Positions 50,231 to 59,858 are shown, counted from the stretch's first letter. The stretch: 64,000 nt of DNA from Acanthopleuribacter pedis (GCF_017377855.1 NZ_JAFREP010000007.1:310001-374000), one strand, 5' to 3'. Notes: generated from the letters alone by a model not told the origin. Translations and numbers: made by a program.

Positions 50231-51464
50231 GGGCAGAAGTCTCCTTGGGTGGGTCGGCCGAGGCGGGGGCTGCCTTGGGCGGCGGGTCAATCAGGATATC
50301 TTGCCATACCTCGAGTTTGCCGGCCACCGGACCATGCTCCAATTTCATGAGATATGCCACCAAAGGGAAAAAATCGACCATGTCGGTTTTGGCGATGGTT
50401 GTGCCGGGTTTGAACGCGGGCCCGCGACCGAGACAGATGGTCGCCATGTCGGGATCGTCGATGGGGTAACCGTGGGCGCCGTAAACACGGGCGCCGCCGT
50501 CCACCAACACTTGGTAACCCTTGTCAAAAATTCCGATGATGTCGCCGGTTCGCGTGGGGTGCAAAGGGTGCGGGAAATCGGCGCGCGCGTACCAGGTGAG
50601 AAAAGGCCGTTTCGGCAGGCCGGCCATCACCTGCTTCACCGTTGTGGCATCGTTTTTTTTGAGGAAAATATTGGTTTGGGTCCAGTTATGAACCAGGTGT
50701 TCCAGCAGCGCGGGCGCGATGCTTTTTTCGATTTCCTTGATGTTGATGCCTTTGCCGAAGAGGTCGGCCATGCCGTGATCGGACACGATCAAAAAATTGA
50801 CCTGGTTGGCTTTCACTTGGGGCAGAGCCAGAATGTCGCCGACCACCTTGTCGAGTACCGCGATTTCCGCGGCGACTTCTTTGCTGTTGGGTCCATGCAT
50901 ATGGCCCGCTTTGTCGGCATTGGGGAAATAAAGCAGCATGAGCTCGGGGCTGGGGTGGCGTTTCTCATCGAGCCAACGCCGGAGTCGGTTGAGGCGGGTT
51001 TCGATGGGCGTGTTGCTTTTGTAGTTAAAAAAACGGTCGGGATGGCGGCCGCGCACCTCTGAGCCAACCCAGTAATAGACGGCGGTTTTGCGGTTGTCCT
51101 TGCGGGCCAGTTCCCAGAGCATGGGCGCCTGGTACCAATAAGGGTCGTCAACCCCTTGGGGCGGCGAGGTATCGAAGGTTTTCCCGCTTTTCCGGTCAAC
51201 CATTTGATTGGCCGCGATACCGTGTTGGGCGGGCGTCAGGCCGGTGATGAGGGTGACGTGGTTGGGAAAGGTCAGGGATGGATAGGCGGGACGTACCTTG
51301 TGAACGCGAAAACCCTCGGCAATGACGCGGTCCATATTGGGGGTGGGATGACGCTGCAGGTAATCCCAGCGAAAACCATCGAAGCTGACGATGATGGTTT
51401 TGGCGGCGAAACAGGGGAGGGCTGAAACAAGGAAAAGGTGCAAACAGAGTTTTAGGACCTTCAA
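50223..51464 (-). CDS. exported type I phosphodiesterase/nucleotide pyrophosphatase
   Basis: A 413-residue alkaline-phosphatase-superfamily protein of the NPP type. Metal and nucleophile sites: VSFDGFRWDYL, the Thr nucleophile in PSLTFPNHVTLITG, DKAGHMHGP and VSDHGM. A TTG start at 51464 is favoured by AGGAG 7 bases upstream and yields a signal peptide (KVLKLCLHLFLVSALPCFAA). A longer frame to 51518 would place an Arg/Ser-rich stretch before the signal. Likely hydrolyses extracellular or periplasmic phosphodiesters or nucleotides. It shares an operon with the prepilin peptidase and the MATE exporter, a combination without an obvious common theme. Confidence 0.87.
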   Translation of the reverse strand: MKVLKLCLHLFLVSALPCFAAKTIIVSFDGFRWDYLQRHPTPNMDRVIAEGFRVHKVRPAYPSLTFPNHVTLITGLTPAQHGIAANQMVDRKSGKTFDTSPPQGVDDPYWYQAPMLWELARKDNRKTAVYYWVGSEVRGRHPDRFFNYKSNTPIETRLNRLRRWLDEKRHPSPELMLLYFPNADKAGHMHGPNSKEVAAEIAVLDKVVGDILALPQVKANQVNFLIVSDHGMADLFGKGINIKEIEKSIAPALLEHLVHNWTQTNIFLKKNDATTVKQVMAGLPKRPFLTWYARADFPHPLHPTRTGDIIGIFDKGYQVLVDGGARVYGAHGYPIDDPDMATICLGRGPAFKPGTTIAKTDMVDFFPLVAYLMKLEHGPVAGKLEVWQDILIDPPPKAAPASADPPKETSAHE

Positions 51465-51601
51465 AAACGTACTCCTACGCGAGGGGATCGGGTTCGCGGT
51501 CGCATCCAGCTTAGCCAAGAACGACCGGGGATGCGATAGGAGATTGTGGCGGGCGATGGTTGCGGCGACGGAATCAAGGCCCGTTCAAGCAGGGGGCGGC
51601 G

Positions 51602-51632
51602 GATCGGCTTAAAGCGCGCCGATCAGGTTTTG
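51602..51632. terminator. weak hairpin after ptsI
   Basis: GATCGGC (51602-51608) pairs with GCCGATC (51618-51624). On the minus strand it follows the ptsI stop by about 38 bases but lacks a T tract; on the plus strand AGGTTTT follows. Function uncertain. Confidence 0.3.
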
Positions 51633-51661
51633 GGAATGGTTCGGGGTCGGCTTGGCGGAGA

Positions 51662-53458
51662 TTAAGCCTCGTCCTCGTCATCATCCTCGCCGATCAGATG
51701 GGTGTAATCATTGGGTTGCAGCAGTTGGCGGAATGCCTTGAGGAAGGCCTCGCGGGTGTGATCGCCCGTGGGTCCCCCGGCGGGGTCGCTGATCAGGGTG
51801 GAAAGCTTCTTGAAATCCATGACACGGATCATGTGGTGGATGATCGGCAGGGAAGACGGGTTCATGGAAAGCTTGCGCAGGCCCAGCAGGATTAACAAAC
51901 AGGCGTAAAGTGGGGACGACGCCATTTCGCCGCAGCAGCTTACGTCGATGCCTTTTTTGTTGGCGGCCTCAATGACCGAGGACAACAAACGCACGAAGCC
52001 GGGGTGGAGCGGATCGTAAAGGTAACTGACATCGTCGTTGGCCCGGTCGATTGCTAGGAAGTACTGAATCAAGTCGTTGGTGCCGATGCTGAAGAAGGAA
52101 ACCTCCTCGGCGAGGAGGTCGGCGACCATCGCGGCGGAGGGGACCTCAATCATCACACCGAGGGTGGGGTTCTCTTCAAAGGGAATGCCCTCGGCGCGTA
52201 ACTCATCCATGACCTCGTTCAAAAAGTCGCGGGTGACGCGCCATTCGCGTACGCCGCTGATGAGCGGGAACATAATGCGAATGTTTTTGTATTCTTTGGC
52301 GGCACGCAAAATGGCGCGCAACTGGGTACGGAATATATCCTTGCGGATCAAGCACAAGCGCACCCCACGGACGCCCATCACCGGGTTCACTTCTTTCTCG
52401 CGCACAAATGCGCGGTTAAAGAACTTCTCGCCGCCGAGGTCCAGCGTGCGGATGGTGACGATGTCGTCGCCGACTTGTTTGGCGATTTGACAATAGGTGT
52501 CGTAGTGGGTTTCTTCCGTGGGGAGGGCGGGGTCGCAGGCTAAAAAGAGGAATTCGGTGCGGTACAGGCCGACGCCGCGCGCGCCGTTGGCGATGGCGCC
52601 GTTCATTTCCGTGGCCAGCTCGATGTTGGCAAGCAGTTCGATTTCCAAACCGTCGACACTGGTGGCCGGTTCGCTCAATTCGGCGCGGTAGTTTTCCTCT
52701 TCTTGTTTGTAGAGGTGAATCAGCTTGCGGTACTTCTGGAGGGTTTGCTCGTTGGGGTTCACAATCACCTTGCCGCTAAAGCTGTCGAGAATGACGGTCT
52801 GACCGCTTTTTACTCTTTTGGTAATGTCGTGTAGGCCGACCACGGCGGGTAAGTCCAGCGCCTTGGCGATAATCGCCGTATGGGTGGTTTGGCCGCCGAA
52901 GTCGGTGGCGAACCCATGGATGCGGGGATTGTCGAAATTGGTGATGTTGCTGGGCCCGAACTCGCTGCCAATGACGATGACGTCTTGGCTTAAGTTGTCA
53001 AAACCAAAGTGTTTGTTGCGTTCGCCCATCAACACCTGAAGCACGCGTTTGCCGACGTCTTTGAGGTCGTTGCCGCGCTCGACAAAATAGGTGTCGCCCA
53101 GCGAGCTGAACTCGCGCAGGACGCGCATCAGCACTTGGCTGAACGCCCATTCGCAACTGCAGGAATTCGTGCGAATGAATTTGATCGTTTCATTTTTGAG
53201 GGTGCCGTCGTCCAACAGCAGGATGTGGGTGTCGAAAATAAACGCGTGTTCTTCGCCGATCCGATCTTTGATCTGATCCTTAATCGTGCGGATCTGGCCT
53301 TTGGCGCTATCCAGCGCACTTAAAAAACGCTGGATCTCTTCCTCGACCTGATCGGCGGAAATGGTTTCCTCAATTGTTACCGTTTCCTCATCCAGAATCA
53401 CCAGCGCTTTCCCGATGACGATTCCGTTGGAAACACCGACACCCTTGAGCGTTTCCAT
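51662..53458 (-). CDS. ptsI: PEP-protein phosphotransferase, enzyme I
   Basis: Takes phosphate from phosphoenolpyruvate onto its own His and passes it to HPr. 598 residues: N-terminal HPr-binding and phospho-His domain with His193 in DFGGQTTHTAIIAKAL, and a C-terminal PEP-binding barrel with GTNDLIQYFLAIDR and the conserved Cys near SCCGEMAS. The acidic tail DDDEDEA is unusual. ATG 53458, 3 bases after the ptsH stop codon. It follows EIIA and HPr; with no sugar permease in sight the chain is likely regulatory. Confidence 0.96.
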   Translation of the reverse strand: METLKGVGVSNGIVIGKALVILDEETVTIEETISADQVEEEIQRFLSALDSAKGQIRTIKDQIKDRIGEEHAFIFDTHILLLDDGTLKNETIKFIRTNSCSCEWAFSQVLMRVLREFSSLGDTYFVERGNDLKDVGKRVLQVLMGERNKHFGFDNLSQDVIVIGSEFGPSNITNFDNPRIHGFATDFGGQTTHTAIIAKALDLPAVVGLHDITKRVKSGQTVILDSFSGKVIVNPNEQTLQKYRKLIHLYKQEEENYRAELSEPATSVDGLEIELLANIELATEMNGAIANGARGVGLYRTEFLFLACDPALPTEETHYDTYCQIAKQVGDDIVTIRTLDLGGEKFFNRAFVREKEVNPVMGVRGVRLCLIRKDIFRTQLRAILRAAKEYKNIRIMFPLISGVREWRVTRDFLNEVMDELRAEGIPFEENPTLGVMIEVPSAAMVADLLAEEVSFFSIGTNDLIQYFLAIDRANDDVSYLYDPLHPGFVRLLSSVIEAANKKGIDVSCCGEMASSPLYACLLILLGLRKLSMNPSSLPIIHHMIRVMDFKKLSTLISDPAGGPTGDHTREAFLKAFRQLLQPNDYTHLIGEDDDEDEA

Positions 53459-53461
53459 AAG

Positions 53462-53731
53462 CTATTCCGATTCCTCAAATTTTGATTCAATCAATTGTTT
53501 GATGCGGTCAATGGCTTCGGTTTCATCTTTGCCGTGGGCCTTAACCGTAATCCACGAACCCTGATGGGCGGCCAACATTAACAAACCGAGGATGCTTTTG
53601 CCGTTTACCTCGTTGTCCCCCTTGGCCACCATGATTTCTGCTTCGAAACGGTGGGTTAGGTTGATCAACTTGGCCGCGGCTCGAGCGTGAAGCCCCTTTT
53701 TGTTGGTAATCTCGATTTGTTGACTAATCAT
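53462..53731 (-). CDS. ptsH: phosphocarrier HPr
   Basis: 89 residues. His15 in NKKGLHARAAAKL is the site phosphorylated by enzyme I. Ser46 in NGKSILGLLMLAA is in the context used by HPr kinase/phosphorylase, suggesting regulation by Ser phosphorylation, although no hprK is in the window. Between the EIIA gene (8-base gap) and ptsI (3-base gap). Confidence 0.96.
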   Translation of the reverse strand: MISQQIEITNKKGLHARAAAKLINLTHRFEAEIMVAKGDNEVNGKSILGLLMLAAHQGSWITVKAHGKDETEAIDRIKQLIESKFEESE

Positions 53732-53739
53732 TTACCCAC

Positions 53740-54132
53740 CTACAGTAATTCGCTTGCAATGTAAATCGACTTCTGCGCCTGGTTTCGCAACTGGCGACCG
53801 GCATCGGCAATGGTAATGCCTTGTGGCAAGGTCATCGCCTTCACAATCATCGGGAGATTGACACCGGTTACAACCTCCACATGGTGGGGATTGTGGTAGG
53901 TGAGCGCGATATTGGTGGGCGTGCCGCCGAAAATATCGGTGAGCAACAGAACACCTTCGCCGCGATCTACTTGCTCAATCCGCTGCTTTAGGTGGAGTTT
54001 TGCCGCTTCTAAGTCTTGATCCCAGTCCACGCAGAAAAAACCAACCGCGTCGGACTTGCCAATGATCTTTTCGGCAGCCTCAATTAAGTGTTTGGCGACT
54101 TCGCCATGAGTCACCACAAGCGTACTAACCAT
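53740..54132 (-). CDS. PTS EIIA component, mannose-type
   Basis: 130 residues of the EIIA-Man fold; His9 in VVTHGEVAK is the phosphorylation site and LLTDIFGGTPTNIAL is a hallmark. Alone, without IIB/IIC/IID, it acts in many Gram-negative bacteria as a regulatory branch (PtsN-like or ManX-like control) of HPr. It heads the EIIA-HPr-EI operon, with a small frame (54137-54313) ending 4 bases before its start. Confidence 0.93.
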   Translation of the reverse strand: MVSTLVVTHGEVAKHLIEAAEKIIGKSDAVGFFCVDWDQDLEAAKLHLKQRIEQVDRGEGVLLLTDIFGGTPTNIALTYHNPHHVEVVTGVNLPMIVKAMTLPQGITIADAGRQLRNQAQKSIYIASELL

Positions 54133-54136
54133 ATGT

Positions 54137-54313
54137 CTATTTCGTGCCTTTCTGTGGGGAATTCGAGTCTGGTTTCCGAATTTTTAGGTTGCGTGAGAAC
54201 GTGGATCCCGGGTGTTCGTGCAGGTGCAGTTCGACCCGGCGGCCGATTGCGTTGAAACGCAGGGAGGAGGCAAGTTTTTGAATGGCGTTGAACACATGAG
54301 TAATCTGCATCAT
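54137..54313 (-). CDS. possible small protein upstream of EIIA
   Basis: A 58-residue frame from ATG 54313 (a second ATG at 54310) to TAG 54137, four bases before the EIIA ATG. The product begins MMQITHVFNAIQKLASS and is basic (RFNAIGRRVELHLHEH). Codon choice looks like real coding, but no ribosome site precedes the start and a stop codon (TAA) lies five codons upstream. It might be a translated leader, a remnant gene, or chance. Confidence 0.35.
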   Translation of the reverse strand: MMQITHVFNAIQKLASSLRFNAIGRRVELHLHEHPGSTFSRNLKIRKPDSNSPQKGTK

Positions 54314-54668
54314 AACGGGATCAATTTACTCGGTCAAGGGGCCGCACGCCTCAGCTTCCCGCCTTATTCTAAGTCATACAGTCCAAATTCTGAACCGATG
54401 AGTTGGTGTCTGGGCCGAAAAAGATCGAATTTCGTTGTTTTTCGCAGATTTCGCGGTCGGGTCCCCCTGTGAAGGAGGCGGCTTATACTGAGGCGGCAAG
54501 GGAGGAATTTCCAAAAACGGGGGTTCAAGGCGGGCCGCTTTTCTTAAGTGAAGTTTTCATATCCCCTGGGCCGGCTTTTTAGCGAAAAGCGCTGTTTCCG
54601 CTCTTTTTGGGTGAGCTAGGTGGGGCGATCATCGCTTGTGATCGCCCCGAATTGGTGGATGAGTCTGC
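54314..54668. other. intergenic upstream of the PTS genes
   Basis: Divided between the PTS operon leader and the tail of the FAD-oxidoreductase gene. A plus-strand frame from 54212 overlaps the small frame above and is not supported. No promoter, terminator or RNA was assigned with confidence. Confidence 0.45.
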
Positions 54669-56000
54669 TTAACGGGCCGCCAGTACTTGGTCGCGCCAGG
54701 TAGCGAAGTCGCCGCCGTAGCCGCGTTCTTCCTGCAGTTTTTTCACCGCGTCTCGGGCTGTCGCCTGTTGTTCCTCACTTTGGGGGCTGATCCCTTTTAA
54801 GTAAGCTTCCAGTTTGGCGACGCTTTCTTTGGCCAATTCCGCTTGGCTTTTAAAAAGCTGCTCGAAATCAACGGCATCGCCGTTGATATTCGCGGTGACC
54901 ACTTTCGATAAACGCTGGGCGTTTTTCATCGAATCCTTGATATTGCCGCGTCCGGTGATGGCGTTGCCCACCAAGTAGACGCCTGGATCGGCGGCCAACT
55001 CACCGGTGAAGGCATTGTCCGTGTCGTACAACTCACCCCGCATGGCCACTCCCTTGATTTCTTCCGGGATGCTGCCGATACTGCTGATGATTTGCCGGCA
55101 CGCGATGGTTTCGGTTTCGCCGGTAGCCGAAAAACGACCGTCTTTATACTGGTTCACACCCAGGGTGAGTTTGCGGATGCCGCCGTCCACGACCTCGACC
55201 GCGGTAGGTGAACGCAGTTCGTGAACCTCAAAGCCGTATTTGCGGCGGCAGTTGTCGATCAGCTTGATGCGGACTTTTTCGGCTTTGGCCAGCTTGTCTT
55301 CGCTGGGGTTGTCGGGCATGGGGACCAGCGGCATGTCGATGATCCGTTTGCGGTAGAACAGGCGCGCGGGTTGGATGCCGAGTTGCGCGAAATCAAGGCC
55401 GTGGCGTTCCAGTTCGGAAAAAATGCCCTTGTGCTCCATGTGCAGCAAATCGCAGGTCACGCCGTGTTCGGCGGCGGCGCGTTTGGTGAGTTCGAACATG
55501 CAAATTTTGGCGACATCGATGGAGGCGAGCCCGCCGCCGATGACGGCCGCGCCGGGTTCAATGCGGTAGGTTCTGCCGGAGAAATTGGCCTCGTGTTGGT
55601 GGTTAAACCAATAAACCAAAGGGTTTTGGTAGAGGAAGGAATCGTCGGTCACCGCGTCGATGCCGTCGACGCGCAGCCCGCGGTCGCGCCAGGCGCCCGT
55701 CGCGAGCACGACCAGGGGTAAACCGAGGTCGCCGCGCAGTTTCACCAGGGTGACATCCTCGCCGAGTTTGCAAGAGGGGACGAAATGGATGTTGGGATGG
55801 CTGAGTTTGGTGTCGATGTTCTTTTTCTCGCGGATTTGAAGTTTCTCGTGCCAAATGGGCAGGCCGTCTTCAATTTTTCCGTAGGGCAGAGGGTTTTGTT
55901 CAAAAACGGCGACTTCCATGCCGAGTTCGGCCAAGCCGTGGGCGATTTCGGAGCCCGCGCAAGCGCCGCCGACGACGGCCACAAAGTGAGATGGGTTCAT
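54669..56000 (-). CDS. FAD/NAD(P)-dependent oxidoreductase (ferredoxin reductase-like)
   Basis: A 443-residue flavoprotein with the adrenodoxin-reductase/glutamate-synthase-beta fold. FAD-binding GGACAGSEIAHGLAELG follows VVG near the N-terminus; GAAVIGGGLASIDVAKI is the NAD(P) loop; the C-terminal VYLVGNAITGRGNIKDSM binds FAD. It probably moves electrons from NADPH to a ferredoxin or similar, with no partner gene adjacent. ATG 56000 follows GAGGA with 7-base spacing; the frame is open to 56096. C-terminal 70 residues form a charged helix. Confidence 0.85.
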   Translation of the reverse strand: MNPSHFVAVVGGACAGSEIAHGLAELGMEVAVFEQNPLPYGKIEDGLPIWHEKLQIREKKNIDTKLSHPNIHFVPSCKLGEDVTLVKLRGDLGLPLVVLATGAWRDRGLRVDGIDAVTDDSFLYQNPLVYWFNHQHEANFSGRTYRIEPGAAVIGGGLASIDVAKICMFELTKRAAAEHGVTCDLLHMEHKGIFSELERHGLDFAQLGIQPARLFYRKRIIDMPLVPMPDNPSEDKLAKAEKVRIKLIDNCRRKYGFEVHELRSPTAVEVVDGGIRKLTLGVNQYKDGRFSATGETETIACRQIISSIGSIPEEIKGVAMRGELYDTDNAFTGELAADPGVYLVGNAITGRGNIKDSMKNAQRLSKVVTANINGDAVDFEQLFKSQAELAKESVAKLEAYLKGISPQSEEQQATARDAVKKLQEERGYGGDFATWRDQVLAAR

Positions 56001-56473
56001 AACAGGTCCTCGCTGCAAAGTTGGGGTGATCAACGGGACGAAGCAGGGACGGGTTTTTTGGCAGTTGCGCGGTCTGGCCGCACCATGGAACACCACGGGA
56101 AGGTGGGGGAACGCTTTCCAGGCGTCCTAGGACCGGAGGCTTGTCGCTTCCGGGCGTTTGCCGAATCGACCGGCCGGAGGAGGGGGAATTCTGAAGATCA
56201 GGACTGGAGCAGAGCATTCGTCGCGCGTTGGGTGGGCGCATTATAGCACTAGGAACTTATGGAGGTACCATTGCTTTCAAGCCGTGGAGAGTAAGGATGA
56301 ACCCGGTTTTTCCATGCTGGGATGCCGTGTGACGGCCCTCGTTTTTTAGAAAACGGGATCAATACGGGGCGGAGCGATGGGGGGGGGGCTGCTCGGTGTG
56401 GCCTGATTTCGCGCATTGGTGAACGACCGGATGTTTTGGTGCGGAACGGTTTGGGGATCTGAGATCGCAATCT
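56001..56473. other. intergenic with a 10-G homopolymer
   Basis: No gene can be supported. An uninterrupted run of ten G lies at 56379-56388, within open frames on the minus strand that look random. Such tracts can slip, but no gene here would be switched by it in an obvious way. Confidence 0.5.
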
Positions 56474-57532
56474 CTATTCCTCTGAGGCGCGTGTTTGATC
56501 CATTCCTCGGTTGTACAAGCGCATGATGCCGTTGCTGCTAACCAGGAGCAACCAGTCGCCGGCTTCAATGACTTGACTTTGGGCTTCGCCGAGGTTTTGG
56601 CGGGCGACCTGGTTGCGGTTGCTGTCGAAGTAAATAATGTCTTCGGTAAGGGAGGGGACCAGCAGGCAGGCGTGATCGGACCAGCGAACCAGTGCCATGG
56701 GACGGCCTTTAAGGCGCAAGGCCTTGAGCTGGCGGCCCCTTGGGCCGTAAGCGTAGAGGCGGCGGCCCTGGGTGGCGACGACCAAGAGGTCGCGCGTGCG
56801 TTTGGCGAAATTTTGGGTCAGCCACAGCGGTTTGGTGTTGATGTCGATGTAGAACTCGCGCGACCACTGTTGGGTGCGTGCGTTGCTGAGAATGGTGAGG
56901 TTCCCGCCGCGATAGGCCAGGGCCCACTCGCCGCCCGGTCCCAGGCTAACCGCCTGGAGAATGCGCTGCTTCGGCTCTAGAAAAATGCGTTTGTTTTCCT
57001 TGGCGGGGTTCCACAGCATAATTTCGCCGTTTTCCTGGGCGATCAAAATGCGGTCACCCCAGGGTTCCGTATGGGCGATGGTGCTGGGTCGGCTGCTGCT
57101 GTATTCGGCAACACCGGCCTGAGCGTCGCGCAGTTCGAGGAGTGCGTCGCGCACGTAAACCATCGAATCACCAAAAACCACCGGGGCCAGGGTCGGGGGC
57201 GGTACTTCTTGTTGCCAGGTGAAGTCGCCCCGGTCGTCGACCCGTCCCAGGCGCTGTTTGCCGTCGTGAACCCAAAGTTTTTGTTCCGGCCCGAGGAAGG
57301 CCCAGACCGGTTCAAAGGCCAAGGTATAGTTGACCAGCGGGTTGCCCTTGGCGTCGAAAATAAAGACGCCGGCCCCGCGAAAGACCAAGCTTTCCCCGTT
57401 TTCGCGCAGGAGCGAGCGGTTTGATTGGAACGCCAATTCCCAAGTACTGACCGGTTCGGGAACCGTTAACGGCGCCGATTTTTCCGCGGGACGGAACAGG
57501 AAGGCGAGCAAAAGCAGGGAAATGGGGGTCAT
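56474..57532 (-). CDS. exported beta-propeller protein, unknown function
   Basis: A 352-residue protein. A Sec signal (ISLLLLAFLFRPAEKSAP) precedes repeated strands resembling PQQ/WD40 blades, for example QKLWVHDGKQRLGRVDDRG, GDRILIAQENGEIMLWNPA and DLLVVATQGRRLYAYGPRG. It may be a scaffold or ligand binder in the periplasm. ATG 57532 has GGAG 9 bases upstream; an ATG five codons earlier lacks a site. No catalytic motif seen and no partner gene. Confidence 0.75.
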   Translation of the reverse strand: MTPISLLLLAFLFRPAEKSAPLTVPEPVSTWELAFQSNRSLLRENGESLVFRGAGVFIFDAKGNPLVNYTLAFEPVWAFLGPEQKLWVHDGKQRLGRVDDRGDFTWQQEVPPPTLAPVVFGDSMVYVRDALLELRDAQAGVAEYSSSRPSTIAHTEPWGDRILIAQENGEIMLWNPAKENKRIFLEPKQRILQAVSLGPGGEWALAYRGGNLTILSNARTQQWSREFYIDINTKPLWLTQNFAKRTRDLLVVATQGRRLYAYGPRGRQLKALRLKGRPMALVRWSDHACLLVPSLTEDIIYFDSNRNQVARQNLGEAQSQVIEAGDWLLLVSSNGIMRLYNRGMDQTRASEE

Positions 57533-57950
57533 TGGGGCTAGCTCCATGGCCGGTGGGGCGGGCTGTCGCCTCGCCGGGGTCAGTGCGTTGTGAACGCATG
57601 GGCATCATACCTAAAAGGCTCGAACCATGAGGATCATTTTTGTCAAAGATCGGGCACCGCCTGGTTTTGACAAAGAGGCACCGGGGGGTGTGATGCGGTT
57701 GGGCTGTGGTTAGGTCTTTTAAATGGAGTGGCTTGGTGGGGGCGGGTTCGGTCCTTTGGGCAATTTTGCCGTTTGTCCTTTCGCGACACTTTGTGGCCGG
57801 TTGACCGCCTCGTTTCGCCGCCCGTTTGTCAGGGAATTGGGTACGTCGCTTGCATATTTTCTCACGGTTCCACATATTTAATGGAGATAGCTCGGCAAAA
57901 CTGATATATTCGCGGCTCAAGCGCTATTTTTAAGGTGCGATACTTAACCC
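57533..57950. other. divergent intergenic region
   Basis: Separates the propeller gene from ybeY. An AT-rich segment near 57850-57910 with TTGCAT and TATATT-like boxes probably holds the ybeY promoter, but spacings are not convincing. No gene seen; a frame across it on the minus strand (57312-57920) overlaps the signal peptide of the propeller and looks random. Confidence 0.45.
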
Positions 57951-58397
57951 ATGATCACGGAAGCGAGACAAATTGATTACCAATGGGAGGCGGACGATTC
58001 CGAACCGCCCGATGCGCGTGTTTTACCCTTTGTCCACGCCCTTTTTGACCGGTTGTCTCTTGACACCGGAGAGCTTTCGATTCTCGTGACGGACGACGCG
58101 TCCGTACACCGCCTTAATGTCGCATACCGCAACAAAGACCGTACCACCGATGTTCTGTCCTTTCCCGCGCCGGCCCCATTGGGCGACGGCCCGCGCCATT
58201 ACGGCGATATCGTGATTGCCGCCGGTCAATGTAAACGCCAGGCCGAAGAAATTGGGCAACCCGCGGCTGTTGAATTGCGTTTCCTTATCCTGCACGGCTT
58301 TTTGCACCTACTCGGTTACGATCACGAAACCGACGACGGCGAAATGCTGGCCCTTCAGGACCAACTCAAAGGTGAGTTGGGGCAGTTTTTCTCATGA
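57951..58397 (+). CDS. ybeY: endoribonuclease YbeY (rRNA maturation)
   Basis: A 148-residue metal-dependent RNase for 16S rRNA 3'-end maturation and quality control. The zinc motif HGFLHLLGYDH gives His115, His119 and His125, and the NVAYRNKDRTTDVLSFP region is conserved. In many bacteria it is followed by a CBS-domain CorC/HlyC-type gene, as here (171 bases later). Confidence 0.95.
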   Translation: MITEARQIDYQWEADDSEPPDARVLPFVHALFDRLSLDTGELSILVTDDASVHRLNVAYRNKDRTTDVLSFPAPAPLGDGPRHYGDIVIAAGQCKRQAEEIGQPAAVELRFLILHGFLHLLGYDHETDDGEMLALQDQLKGELGQFFS

Positions 58398-58568
58398 TAG
58401 GACGATCGATCAACTGCAATGCATGGTTACCGGCCGTGTCGTCGCTTTGCGGCGATGCGCGGTTGGCTTGTGGATCGGTTGTCATTCTGTTGTTTGATGT
58501 TTGGTTCCGTTCTTGGGTTCGCCGCTCCCGGCGACAGCCACATTTTTCATCGAAGGGGATAGATCACC

Positions 58569-59858
58569 GTGGAAGACGGTAGTTATTGGAGCATTTCGCT
58601 TATCGCCACCGCGATTGTTTTTATGGTCCTGCGCTTTTTGAATAATTTGCTCAAAGCGGCTTTCATTTCGCTCGGCAGTATCTCGCTGCTTGCCCTAACC
58701 GAAAAATCACGCGAAAACAATCGCTTACAGGCGTACCTCACACCGCCGCATCGTCTCGCCCTTGCCGCTCAAATATTCGACAAAGTTTCTCTGGTGATTG
58801 TTGCCGGCGCCCTCCTTGCGCTGGTGCCCATGCCGCTACCTGTCTGGGGATTCCCGGCTTTTATCGTGTATTTGGTGTTGTTTGACTCTGTCTTGACCAC
58901 CATGATCGCCGCGCGATGGTCTGAATCGATCATCACCTACCTGTTCCCGGTGATGTTCCCCTTCTACTCTACTTTTTGGATCGTGACCAAGCTGACCTTG
59001 GATGCGGCCGGTTCCTTTGAGGCGACCGAGGAAAATGAGGAAGACGAGGAAGACGCGCCCGAGGATATCGCGGCCTTTATCAAGGCCGGCGCCGACGAAG
59101 GTATTATCACCGAGGACGAAAGCAGTTTGCTCAAAAACGTGTTGCAGTTCGATGAAACCATCGTGCGAGAGGTGATGACCCCACGCACCGACATGGAATG
59201 TGTGGAGATGTCACAGGATAAAAGCGCGGTGTTGGAAGTCTTCAAGCGCACGAAATTCTCGCGATTGCCGGTCTACCGCGGCAACATCGACCACATCGAA
59301 GGTGTGTTGCGCTTCAAGGACCTCATGGCTGTGATCGACGACGACACCCAAACCCTGCAATCCCTGGTCATGGAACCGGTGTTCGTCCACGACCGTCGCC
59401 CGCTGAATGAACTGCTCCAAGAAATGCTGATGTCACGTATGCAGATGGCGATTGTGATTGACGAATACGGCGGCACCAGCGGTTTGATCACGCTGGAGGA
59501 CGTGGTGGAAGAGTTGGTCGGGGAGATCCACGACGAACACGAAACACCGGATGAAGATTGGATCGTTCCCGTGGGCCAAGGAACCTACCTGGTTGACGGT
59601 CGGCTCTTGCTGGAGGAATTTTGCGAGATGTTTGCTGTTGACGTAGATCAGGAAGATATCGACACCTTGGGGGGTTTTATTTTTTACCGGGAAGGACATA
59701 TACCCAAGCCTGGTGAGAAGCTAAAGATTGGGGATATTTTGGCCGAAATTGATAAAGCCGATGATCGACGGATTTACAAAATAAAAATTACCCCGCCAAA
59801 ACCCATTGTATTTTCGCCGAATAGCAGTGGGTACGAATCCAAGCCCTTGTCAGCCTAA
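58569..59858 (+). CDS. CorC/HlyC-type membrane protein with CBS domains
   Basis: A 429-residue protein related to CNNM/CorC magnesium-efflux proteins and 'hemolysin C'. N-terminal hydrophobic segments (about residues 5-150) form a DUF21-like domain of reduced length; the acidic linker with ENEEDEEDAPEDIAAF is followed by two CBS domains (VMTPRTDMECVEM, then VIDEYGGTSGLITLEDVVEE) and a C-terminal CorC_HlyC transporter-associated domain (TYLVDGRLLLEEF). It starts at GTG 58569 with AAGGGG upstream. Adjacent to ybeY as in many genomes. Confidence 0.9.
   Translation: MEDGSYWSISLIATAIVFMVLRFLNNLLKAAFISLGSISLLALTEKSRENNRLQAYLTPPHRLALAAQIFDKVSLVIVAGALLALVPMPLPVWGFPAFIVYLVLFDSVLTTMIAARWSESIITYLFPVMFPFYSTFWIVTKLTLDAAGSFEATEENEEDEEDAPEDIAAFIKAGADEGIITEDESSLLKNVLQFDETIVREVMTPRTDMECVEMSQDKSAVLEVFKRTKFSRLPVYRGNIDHIEGVLRFKDLMAVIDDDTQTLQSLVMEPVFVHDRRPLNELLQEMLMSRMQMAIVIDEYGGTSGLITLEDVVEELVGEIHDEHETPDEDWIVPVGQGTYLVDGRLLLEEFCEMFAVDVDQEDIDTLGGFIFYREGHIPKPGEKLKIGDILAEIDKADDRRIYKIKITPPKPIVFSPNSSGYESKPLSA

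Noticed and set aside
54212..54472. plus-strand frame upstream of the PTS genes
   Set aside because: Antisense to a more plausible small minus-strand frame and without ribosome site.
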